Part shown: piece after piece, positions 1 through 6,367 of the stretch | Layout of the letters: the number at the start of each line of letters is the position of its first letter | Numbering within the stretch: position 1 is the stretch's first letter | Assembly (NCBI GenBank): GCA_945949475.1 | Contig: CAMFET010000004.1 | Coordinates: 1 to 20,948 of the forward strand | From: an uncultured Phascolarctobacterium sp. | GTDB lineage: Bacteria > Bacillota > Negativicutes > Acidaminococcales > Acidaminococcaceae | Direction: 5' to 3' | Length of the DNA: 20,948 nucleotides | Made by a program: the position numbers and the translations under genes | Notes under the pieces: generated by a model | The model's input: the letters and a program-made list of their open reading frames with translations, nothing else | Told to the model about the DNA's origin: nothing | Databases searched by the model: none

Positions 1-779
1 ATGGGCATGTAATAAAAATACATGCTTTCCCCTTGCTTGATGCTGGTGAGCTCTGTTTGGCCTAGGGCCATGGAGCTTTGAATTTTGGCTAGCTCTTCTG
101 CTGAATTTTCTTCTTTAAAGTTTTCGAAGAAGTTAAAGACATTTTTTACAGGATTTACCAGAGAGTTGACGATTATTTTCCCATCCACAGTCATAACATA
201 AGCATTACCTTGATTATTAAAGCTGTTGATGCTCATGAATTTGTCAAATACATCGCTAATTAAGGTAGCAAAGAGGACGCCCTCAATCTGGTCCGTATAA
301 TTATTGCGGACAGGCACACTGATAACATTGATTCTATCGGCCCTACCCAACTGGTCAGGGCGCACCTCGTTGATGACGATTTCGCCTCGCATGCTTTTTT
401 TAAAGAAAGCCTTCTTCCCAAAATTGCCCTTATAATTATCGGTAGTTAAAAAACTACCATCATTTTTTACGTAGGCCATACGTTTATAGCCCTGTAGCTG
501 TACTAAGGTCCTGAGCTCCTTTACATAATCATTACGCTGCTCTTCAGGGCGCAGGGCAATCCTTTTTGATAAGTTTTGCACTAGCTTCGCATGAGTTTCA
601 AGGGTGCGACCGACAGCCTCAGCATTTTGTTCTGCCACTTTTTGGATGTCCAGCTTAAGCTTTTCCCGTAGCTTTTGCTCCATATTGTACCCAATATAAA
701 AGGTTACCAAGACCATAATGCTGATAATACTGCCTACCAGTATAAGACCTATTATTCTATTTTTCTTCTTTTGCATCAT
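1..779 (-). CDS. CACHE-domain membrane sensor protein, N-terminal part (runs off the left edge)
   Basis: Reading the minus strand from the ATG at 779 gives 259 uninterrupted codons to the window edge, beginning MMQKKKNRIIGLILVG. Residues about 8-29 form a membrane anchor. About 30-70 is a charged, probably helical linker (EQKLREKLKLDIQKVAEQNAE). The rest resembles an extracytoplasmic double-CACHE ligand sensor, with typical pieces such as GYKRMAYVKNDGSFLTT, INVISVPVRN and GNAYVMTVDGKIIVNS. A ribosome site AGGA at 786-789 sits 6 bases before the ATG, which decides the start. The output module lies outside the window. In this family it can be a histidine kinase, a GGDEF/EAL domain or a chemotaxis signalling domain, so no specific function is given. 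The membrane anchor and CACHE-like fold are fairly safe; the ligand is unknown. Confidence 0.8.
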   Translation of the reverse strand, partial: MMQKKKNRIIGLILVGSIISIMVLVTFYIGYNMEQKLREKLKLDIQKVAEQNAEAVGRTLETHAKLVQNLSKRIALRPEEQRNDYVKELRTLVQLQGYKRMAYVKNDGSFLTTDNYKGNFGKKAFFKKSMRGEIVINEVRPDQLGRADRINVISVPVRNNYTDQIEGVLFATLISDVFDKFMSINSFNNQGNAYVMTVDGKIIVNSLVNPVKNVFNFFENFKEENSAEELAKIQSSMALGQTELTSIKQGESMYFYYMP

Positions 780-818
780 AAAAAGTCCTGCTTTCCTCTT
801 GCATAGTAGCTTCCCATT

Positions 819-846
819 ATCATAGTATGAGCTTATTGTAACGCAA
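819..846 (-). promoter_or_regulatory. Possible sigma-70 promoter of the CACHE sensor gene
   Basis: On the minus strand, TTGCGT (841-846) and TATGAT (819-824) are separated by 16 bases, about 35 bases before the start codon at 779. The -10 matches consensus at five of six positions; the -35 only in its first three. Confidence 0.35.
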
Positions 847-854
847 ATTAAGCC

Positions 855-890
855 AATTTACCCCACCCCAAAGCCCCAAAAAGGGTGGGA
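855..890 (-). other. G-rich tract and dyad between divergent promoters
   Basis: The minus strand carries three GGGG runs spaced by CTTT and by a single T, followed by TAAATTGG. The same segment contains a 7-bp inverted repeat, CCCACCC (862-868) against GGGTGGG (883-889). No run of T follows on either strand, so it is not a standard terminator. It lies between the putative promoters of the divergent genes at 779 and 1008. Confidence 0.4.
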
Positions 891-945
891 TGGAGTAAAA
901 ATATTATCCTAAAGTACAAAGCATGAGCAAACTCTTGCTTTTAGC

Positions 946-974
946 TTGCCAAAAAACGCACTTTCTGTTATGGT
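946..974 (+). promoter_or_regulatory. Probable sigma-70 promoter of the GNAT/MBL pair
   Basis: TTGCCA (946-951, five of six consensus bases) and TATGGT (969-974, four of six) are 17 bases apart. The predicted transcript start is near 981, leaving a very short leader of about 27 bases before the ATG at 1008. A perfect 10-bp tandem repeat (972-991) overlaps the -10 and start. Confidence 0.5.
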
Positions 975-991
975 AAGTATGGGTAAGTATG
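972..991 (+). repeat. Perfect 10-bp tandem direct repeat at the promoter
   Basis: GGTAAGTATG occurs twice head to tail at 972-981 and 982-991. The first copy overlaps the putative -10 hexamer and the second covers the predicted start of transcription, so an operator or a slippage-prone site is conceivable. Confidence 0.6.
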
Positions 992-1007
992 AACTAGACA
1001 GGAGGTC

Positions 1008-1607
1008 ATGACCATTACCATAGAACGATTTACTGCTGCTGATATTACCGAAGCTACTCTTTTGACGCTGCTCACCTGGGGCGAGGAAATGGCGCTAGCT
1101 AATGAGCATTTAAAAAATGTACTCTATGAGGCCATGGTGCGCTACTACTTCCGCAGCTCGGAGTTTTCTTACAAAATGGTGGATGAGGATGGCTCCATGC
1201 AGGGCTTTTTGCTGGCTGCACCCTTGACTGCCAGGGATAATTCGCAAAAGTGGCTGGAGGGACAGCTTCGAGAATATGGCACAGAAGAACAGGATTTAGT
1301 CTACAACTATTTACGTTATTTGAGCTACAACGGTCAACAGGTGCGTAAACTAGCACGGGAACGCGACCTATTGCTCTGTCTCTTCTTGAGCCGCAAGCCG
1401 GGAGTGGGCAGCAAGCTTTTGGAAAATGTAGAAGATGTGGCCAGAAAGCAGGGCATCGCTCGCATGCACCTCTGGGCCGACGCTACCTGCGACTATAGCT
1501 ATTACCGCCGTCGTGGCTACAAGGAAACAGGACATTTCGTCAATAAGGTACTACCGGAATTGGGTAATCAGGCAACATGGATTTACAGCAAGGAGGTACG
1601 CCCATGA
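1008..1607 (+). CDS. GNAT-family N-acetyltransferase
   Basis: This 199-residue protein has the C-terminal GNAT core. The stretch LLLCLFLSRKPGVGSKLLE (about 121-139) is motif A, with the acetyl-CoA pyrophosphate loop R/K-x-G-x-G at R129-G134. The closing motif with YYRRRGY (165-171) is the usual end of the fold. It should transfer an acetyl group from acetyl-CoA to an unknown amine. The N-terminal half (to about residue 110) has no motif I recognise. An AGGAGG at 1000-1005 lies only two bases before the ATG, unusually close, but no better start follows. Its stop codon overlaps the next gene's start (ATGA at 1604-1607), so the two are cotranslated and perhaps functionally linked. Family call firm; substrate unknown. 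Confidence 0.82.
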   Translation: MTITIERFTAADITEATLLTLLTWGEEMALANEHLKNVLYEAMVRYYFRSSEFSYKMVDEDGSMQGFLLAAPLTARDNSQKWLEGQLREYGTEEQDLVYNYLRYLSYNGQQVRKLARERDLLLCLFLSRKPGVGSKLLENVEDVARKQGIARMHLWADATCDYSYYRRRGYKETGHFVNKVLPELGNQATWIYSKEVRP

Positions 1608-2392
1608 AAATCTATACCTTGATGGAAAATACAGTCAAAGATGAAAATTTTTGCTGCGAGCATGGCTTAAGCTTATATGTGGAGACGCCGCAACATAAGC
1701 TCCTTTTCGATACAGGTGGCAGTGCTGCCTTTGCGGATAATGCTGCTAAGCTAGGGGTGGACCTGAGCAAGGTAGATATTTGTGTAATCTCCCATGGGCA
1801 TAACGACCACGGCGGTGGTTTGGCCAAGTTTTTGGAGCTTAATAGCACTGCGCCCATTTATATTAGCCGCTACGGCTTTGAGCGCCATTTTGCAGGCACC
1901 GATCGGGAAATCAGCATTCCTGCAGCCCTGCAGGACAGCGGTCGCTTTGTGCTCGTGGATGATTATTTAAGAATTGATGAGGAGCTGGAGCTGTGCAGCT
2001 GTAACGATAAAAAAGCACAGCATTTCGCCGATAGCTTTGGCTTAAACATGCTGCAGGGTGATGAATTTGTGCCCGACGATTTTCGTCATGAGCAATATCT
2101 CACTATTTGCGAAAATGGTCGCAAGGTTCTCCTCAGTGGCTGCTCCCACAAGGGCATTTTGAATCTCATGGAATGGCTCAAGCCGGATATTTGCATCGGC
2201 GGCTTTCATTTCATGAAGCTGGAAACTAGTGGAGCTGACGAAAAAATTTTACAGGAAGCAGCGCAGGAGCTTGAGGCGCTGTCTGCAGAATATTATACCT
2301 GCCACTGCACCGGTGCCGAGCAGTACGCTTATCTCAAAGAACGCATGACCAAGCTGCATTATCTGGCTGCAGGTGATATTTTAGAAATTTAA
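1604..2392 (+). CDS. Metallo-beta-lactamase-fold hydrolase (COG1237-like)
   Basis: The 262-residue protein starts at the ATG at 1604, preceded by AGGAGG at 1591-1596 with 7-base spacing; the upstream in-frame TTG/ATG-like extension lies inside the acetyltransferase gene and lacks such a site. Metal ligands are plain: FDTGG at 35-39, HGHNDH at 64-69, the SGCSHKG histidine at 182, GGFHF with H202, and CHCTG with H234. This set is typical of the COG1237 group, which includes proteins annotated as 7,8-dihydropterin-6-methyl-4-(beta-D-ribofuranosyl)-aminobenzene-5'-phosphate synthase and general metal-dependent hydrolases. No signal peptide, so cytoplasmic. The true substrate cannot be told. It shares a 4-base overlap with the GNAT gene and ends just before a strong terminator. 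Confidence 0.85.
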   Translation: MKIYTLMENTVKDENFCCEHGLSLYVETPQHKLLFDTGGSAAFADNAAKLGVDLSKVDICVISHGHNDHGGGLAKFLELNSTAPIYISRYGFERHFAGTDREISIPAALQDSGRFVLVDDYLRIDEELELCSCNDKKAQHFADSFGLNMLQGDEFVPDDFRHEQYLTICENGRKVLLSGCSHKGILNLMEWLKPDICIGGFHFMKLETSGADEKILQEAAQELEALSAEYYTCHCTGAEQYAYLKERMTKLHYLAAGDILEI

Positions 2393-2413
2393 AAGTGGGC
2401 ATAAATAATTAGA

Positions 2414-2447
2414 CCCCTCGACTCAGCTAAAGTCGAGGGGTTATTTT
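2414..2447 (+). terminator. Rho-independent terminator, probably bidirectional
   Basis: A perfect 10-bp stem, CCCCTCGACT (2414-2423) against AGTCGAGGGG (2431-2440), encloses a 7-base loop and is followed by TTATTTTA. It lies between the convergent MBL and crcB genes. The minus-strand side is followed by a weaker T-rich run, so it probably ends crcB transcripts as well. Confidence 0.9.
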
Positions 2448-2489
2448 ATGTGTAGTTACTATTATCAAGCCAACGTATAAAGCTTACAT

Positions 2490-2861
2490 TCACACCGCTC
2501 TAGCGCAGAGCACGCCGGCTGCGGCTGCCACAAGCCCCAGTCCCACGCTACCGCCCACGTAGGCTAGCACGGCCAACAGTCGACCTTCCATCAACAGCAT
2601 TAAGGTCTCGTAGCCAAACGAAGAAAAGGTCGTGAAGCCGCCTAAAAAGCCTACGCAAAGAAATAAGCGCCAAGCCGCAGGCAAAATCTCCCTATCCACA
2701 ATCAGCGTCATCAAAAGGCCCATAGCAAAGCACCCCAGCACATTAATCACAAAGGTGCCATAGGGTAGTGCGCTCCCCAAGGCCTTGCTCACCGCATTGC
2801 CCAAAAGAAAGCGGCTTACTGCGCCCAAGGCTCCGCCTAAAGCTATAATTAGCAAATTCAA
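2490..2861 (-). CDS. crcB: Fluoride ion channel CrcB/Fluc
   Basis: A small, four-helix membrane protein of the Fluc family, which as an antiparallel dimer lets fluoride leave the cell. Diagnostic pieces are the N-terminal IALGGALGAVSRF, the GTFVINVLGCF segment with its conserved Asn, and GFLGGFTTFSSFG, the phenylalanine box and central sodium site. From the TTG at 2861 the protein is 123 residues, normal for the family. The start is uncertain: the longest frame opens at a TTG at 2900 without a ribosome site, while a GGGAAGGGG (2874-2882) lies 12 bases before the TTG at 2861, and a CTG at 2873 is possible. It follows hpt on the same strand after 76 bases. I see no fluoride riboswitch upstream, so it may simply be read through from hpt. 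Confidence 0.92.
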   Translation of the reverse strand: MNLLIIALGGALGAVSRFLLGNAVSKALGSALPYGTFVINVLGCFAMGLLMTLIVDREILPAAWRLFLCVGFLGGFTTFSSFGYETLMLLMEGRLLAVLAYVGGSVGLGLVAAAAGVLCARAV

Positions 2862-2937
2862 TTTAATAGTCAGCCCCTTCCCTCTTCTTAACGCTTCCAA
2901 GCTTTACAAAACTAGTTTGACATTTAACGCAACGCGC

Positions 2938-3300
2938 TTACGCCTCTAGCTGGCGGATGCAGTCCAACGTCCGCTCCCACTCCGGTCTTATATCATGCAA
3001 CTGCCCTGCCACCTGCTCCGCCGTAAAGCCCTCGCTGCGCAAAAGCTTAACTAAAGCAGCCAGCTGCCCTTGCAGCTTTGTTAACCCCAAGCTACCGCAC
3101 ACGCCCTTCAAATTGTGCGCCTTGCGTAAAGCCTCGGGCCAATTTTGCTCTGCCACAAAATTCTCCACAACTGCCAAATCGTTAGCTGCCTCCAGCTTTT
3201 TTAAAAAACGCACATAGAGCTCCTCGCTATCCATAAAGCGCTCCTCCAGCGCCTCATCAATATCAATCTCAATGTACTGCGATAAATCTTTTAAACGCAT
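2938..3300 (-). CDS. Free-standing histidine phosphotransfer (Hpt) protein
   Basis: A 120-residue cytoplasmic protein consisting almost wholly of one Hpt domain. The phospho-accepting site is in AHNLKGVCGSLGL, with the active histidine at residue 62; the remainder is predicted helical, as expected for the four-helix bundle. The ATG at 3300 has AGGAGG at 3306-3311, five bases away, and is preferred over an upstream in-frame leucine codon that would add an unlike N-terminus. Such proteins carry phosphate from a hybrid kinase's receiver to a separate response regulator. The hybrid kinase encoded 350 bases upstream on the same strand has a receiver but no Hpt, making it the likely donor. No output regulator is encoded nearby, so the end point of the relay is unknown. 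Confidence 0.88.
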   Translation of the reverse strand: MRLKDLSQYIEIDIDEALEERFMDSEELYVRFLKKLEAANDLAVVENFVAEQNWPEALRKAHNLKGVCGSLGLTKLQGQLAALVKLLRSEGFTAEQVAGQLHDIRPEWERTLDCIRQLEA

Positions 3301-3650
3301 AACAACCTCCTTATAACGAATGATAGAAAAACACACAAAATCAAGCGAAAAGTGTATGCCTGAAGAGCGCAGCCCAGAACGGCTTTCGGCTAAAAACAGA
3401 ACTTTGATGTGTAAGACCGTAAAGCCAGAAACGGACTCTAGCAATAGCCCGTTTTGTTCGAGGTAGTAGCACGCATCATACCAGCACTAGCTTAAATTAG
3501 GTGAGGATTATGAAGCGGGCGGCCGCAGTAGAAAACGGAATCTGGCAAGCTCTGAAGACATACCTTTTCGCTTGCCCCCACATTCCTATATATGCTAATT
3601 TTAGTACTCCTAGGAGCCGCAACGAAGTAGATGGCACCTTATCCACGGTC
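3301..3650. other. 350-base non-coding gap between hybrid kinase and hpt
   Basis: No recognisable gene lies here; short open frames on both strands have no family features or ribosome sites. It holds most of a 14-bp inverted repeat (3407-3420 and 3645-3658), a possible extended -10 for hpt on the minus strand (TGGTATGAT, hexamer at 3475-3480), and the hpt ribosome site at 3306-3311. No clear terminator follows the kinase gene. Confidence 0.6.
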
Positions 3651-3658
3651 TTACACAT
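3407..3658. repeat. 14-bp inverted repeat, arms 3407-3420 and 3645-3658
   Basis: ATGTGTAAGACCGT on the plus strand at 3407-3420 is found exactly on the minus strand at 3645-3658, with 224 bases between the arms. The right arm includes the last codons and stop of the hybrid kinase gene. With one mismatch allowed, the match extends two more bases outward. Confidence 0.75.
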
Positions 3659-6146
3659 GAATATACTCACTCATCATCTTCGCCAGCAACTTCATCTTCA
3701 CCGGCTTCACCATATAGTCATTCATCCCTGCCTGCATCGCAGCCTCCACATCATCGCTGGAGCTATTGCCCGTCAACGCCAAAATCGGCACGCTAGCCGC
3801 ATCACCTCTCGCTAACTGACGAATCTGCCTCGTCGCCTCGCAGCCGTCCAGCTCCGGCATCTGCACATCCATGAGCACCAGCTGCACGCTTCCCTCTTGG
3901 CTAGCAGCAAATCGCTCCACGGCCTCACGGCCATTGGCAGCAGCCACCACCTTCAGCCCGTTCATAGTCAAAAGCTCCGTAATAATCTCCATGCTGATGT
4001 CGTTATCATCAGCCACAAGAACGGTACAACCAGCGAAATCTTTCAGTTTAGGCGCATCCTTCACATGGGGCTTGGGCTGCTCCGGCGCCAGCATGAAGGG
4101 CAAAGAAATAATAACACAGGTACCCTCGTCCACCTTACTAGATATATGAATAGTGCCATCCAAGCGCTCCACCAGGCTCTTCACAATGGCCATGCCCAAG
4201 CCCGTGCCCGTTACCTTAGGCACACCAAAGCGACTATCCCTTTCAAAGGGCGTATAAATCTTCTCCAAAAACTTTTCACTCATACCGCAGCCCGTATCCT
4301 GTACAATAAAGCTAAAATTGGCTCGATTATTCTTGTCCTTCTCCCGGCGCACCATAAAGGAAATCTTGCCCCCGGCAGGAGTGTACTTAATAGCGTTGGA
4401 CAGCACATTATTCAAGATTTGGTGCAGACCCTGCAAATCACCGCTCACATTCACCGGCTCCAGCTTAATATCCAGCGTGAAATATTTTTGCTCCAGCTCT
4501 GCCTGAGCATTAAACATATCCCCGATTTCCTTCGCCACCACCGTCATATCAAAGGTTTCTTGCAGGTGCTCCACTCTGCCATTATCTAAGCGTGCCATTT
4601 CCAAAATATCGTTAATCAAGGTCAAAAGCTGCTTGCCCGATGATTTAATCTTTTGGATATAATCACTTACTAGCTGCTTATCATCACTGTGCAGCTCGGC
4701 CAGCTCGGCCATGCCAATAATACCATTTAAGGGCGCACGCATATCGTGGGACATGGCAGAAAAGAACATATTACGCGATTTCGTATTCTCGCGCGCCACC
4801 TTCAGGGCGCGCTCCGTTAACTGCAAATGCTCCAGCTCCTTGAGCTTTTCTGCATCCACCTCGCGAAAGAAAAAGATAGCTTCATCGGAGCCCAAAATCT
4901 CATCCCACAATAAACGAACATTAACCCATTTATATTCCTTACCGAAGCGTTGCCGAAACTCACCGCCAAAATCATAGATTTGCCGCTTAATCAAATCCTT
5001 AATATTATCCAAGGAAAAGGTTTCGGCAAATTCTTCTGCAGCATCGGGCTCAATTAGTGGCACCAGCTGCTCCACCAGCTCCTGGTAAGAGCCTTCTGTA
5101 GCAGTCTCGAAGCCCATATTCTCTTCCTTCACAATAGTATAGCGACCGGTACGCAAATTCACTCTAAAAACAGCCAAAAAGGACTTGCTCATAACCTGTA
5201 CCACATCGTTAATATTTTGTACCTGTTTATTAAGCAAATGCTCACGCGTACCCAAGGATACAACCATCAAGGCAAAGATGCCTAAAATCAACACAAACCA
5301 TTGCAAAAGGCTTTGATAATCACCCAACAGAAAATCATAGGGAATCGTAACAACGCTTATCCAGCCTTTGTCGGATACAGTATAGTAAACGCCACGCTTG
5401 TTACCCTCTAAGTCAATAATATAGTCGGCATTGCCCTGATGCAGCTCGCTAAAAATTTGGTCCACATAGGGCTGCTGCTGTTCAATGCTCAAGCCCCTAT
5501 CACTGATAGCAAACATAATATTACCATTAGGGTCGCACAAATAGTAATAGCTCTGGCGCGGCAGGCGATTATCGGCCAAAAGCGCGTTAAGCTGCTCCGG
5601 GTAAAGGTTCATCGCCAGCACGTCATCACCGTGCCCAAGGCGCACAGCCATCGTCAAAACATACTCATGCTTGGGCTCCATTTGGTACAAATTGGTATAA
5701 GCCACATCACCCTTCCGAGCTAATGCGGCCTGATACCACTTCACCTTACTCAAGCCATGGATGCCACGCTCCGGACGGCTGCAGATAAGCCGCCCATCAA
5801 TCACTGCACACATATCAAAGCGTACTACCTCAGAGTTATTTTCCATATACTCCGTAAAACGACGCAATGCTTGCTCAATTTCTTCGTCCGACCAATTAGC
5901 CTTTAAGCTCAGCATGGAGCCCATGCTTTGCGCCACACTGCGCAGCAGCATTTCTTGTGACTTGATGCGCGCAGTTTCCCGAGTCGCAAAACGCGCAGCG
6001 ATTTCCTGGCCCATGATATGCGAGTTCTCCAAAATTTTTTCGCGCATCACATGCAGGCTGCCCATGGCAACAATTAAGAAAAATATAAAGATAGCTACAC
6101 TAAAAAGTGACACCTTAAATCTTTTATTTAATAACTTGATACCCAT
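3651..6146 (-). CDS. Hybrid sensor histidine kinase (CACHE, PAS-like, HisKA, HATPase, REC)
   Basis: The 831-residue protein has a membrane helix at about 13-31, an extracytoplasmic CACHE-like sensor at about 33-275, a second helix at about 281-300, a PAS-like segment at about 310-430, then the kinase core. The phospho-accepting histidine is H467 in SHDMRAPLNGIIGM. The ATP-binding domain shows the N box around N580-N584, DTGCGM at 617-622 and GTGLGM at 647-652. A C-terminal receiver has acidic D713-D714, phospho-acceptor D760 in LMDVQMPE, T792 and K814. It should autophosphorylate on an external signal and pass phosphate to its own D760. There is no Hpt domain; the separate Hpt protein downstream fits that gap. 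The start has AGAGGT upstream, and a promoter lies at 6243-6272. Ligand unknown. Confidence 0.93.
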   Translation of the reverse strand: MGIKLLNKRFKVSLFSVAIFIFFLIVAMGSLHVMREKILENSHIMGQEIAARFATRETARIKSQEMLLRSVAQSMGSMLSLKANWSDEEIEQALRRFTEYMENNSEVVRFDMCAVIDGRLICSRPERGIHGLSKVKWYQAALARKGDVAYTNLYQMEPKHEYVLTMAVRLGHGDDVLAMNLYPEQLNALLADNRLPRQSYYYLCDPNGNIMFAISDRGLSIEQQQPYVDQIFSELHQGNADYIIDLEGNKRGVYYTVSDKGWISVVTIPYDFLLGDYQSLLQWFVLILGIFALMVVSLGTREHLLNKQVQNINDVVQVMSKSFLAVFRVNLRTGRYTIVKEENMGFETATEGSYQELVEQLVPLIEPDAAEEFAETFSLDNIKDLIKRQIYDFGGEFRQRFGKEYKWVNVRLLWDEILGSDEAIFFFREVDAEKLKELEHLQLTERALKVARENTKSRNMFFSAMSHDMRAPLNGIIGMAELAELHSDDKQLVSDYIQKIKSSGKQLLTLINDILEMARLDNGRVEHLQETFDMTVVAKEIGDMFNAQAELEQKYFTLDIKLEPVNVSGDLQGLHQILNNVLSNAIKYTPAGGKISFMVRREKDKNNRANFSFIVQDTGCGMSEKFLEKIYTPFERDSRFGVPKVTGTGLGMAIVKSLVERLDGTIHISSKVDEGTCVIISLPFMLAPEQPKPHVKDAPKLKDFAGCTVLVADDNDISMEIITELLTMNGLKVVAAANGREAVERFAASQEGSVQLVLMDVQMPELDGCEATRQIRQLARGDAASVPILALTGNSSSDDVEAAMQAGMNDYMVKPVKMKLLAKMMSEYIHV

Positions 6147-6242
6147 CTTTAACCTCTTTTATCATGCCCAGCATAACTGGATAAATTGTATTTTATAAAA
6201 ACAACTATCCTCTTTTCCTACAAGATATAGTATTGCATATTA

Positions 6243-6272
6243 ATTATACTCTATTCTCCAAGCCCTTTACAA
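6243..6272 (-). promoter_or_regulatory. Promoter of the hybrid kinase gene
   Basis: On the minus strand TTGTAA (6267-6272) and a perfect TATAAT (6243-6248) are 18 bases apart. It lies just after the pckA terminator and about 97 bases before the kinase start, implying a separate transcription unit. Confidence 0.65.
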
Positions 6273-6280
6273 GTATAAAA

Positions 6281-6308
6281 TAAGGCCATCGCCCCAGCGA
6301 TAGCCTTA
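6281..6308 (-). terminator. Rho-independent terminator of pckA
   Basis: An interrupted hairpin pairs TAAGGC with GCCTTA and ATCGC with GCGAT around a CCCA loop, with one internal mismatch. On the minus strand it is followed by a T-rich run (TTTTATAC), about 60 bases after the pckA stop. Confidence 0.75.
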
Positions 6309-6367
6309 AATAAATTTTTTAATTCTGCTCTATAATTAACATAAAGATGCTCAAGCCGGCTTCTTAA

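Noticed and set aside
2901..2937. A fluoride riboswitch ahead of crcB
   Set aside because: The gap to hpt is too short and shows none of the expected conserved sequence.
3519..3526. GCGGCCGC palindrome (a natural NotI site) in the intergenic gap
   Set aside because: A single 8-bp GC palindrome with no related context; most likely chance.
3501..3815. 104-codon plus-strand open frame starting in the hpt-kinase gap
   Set aside because: No ribosome site or recognisable motif, and two thirds of it lies opposite the receiver domain of the kinase.
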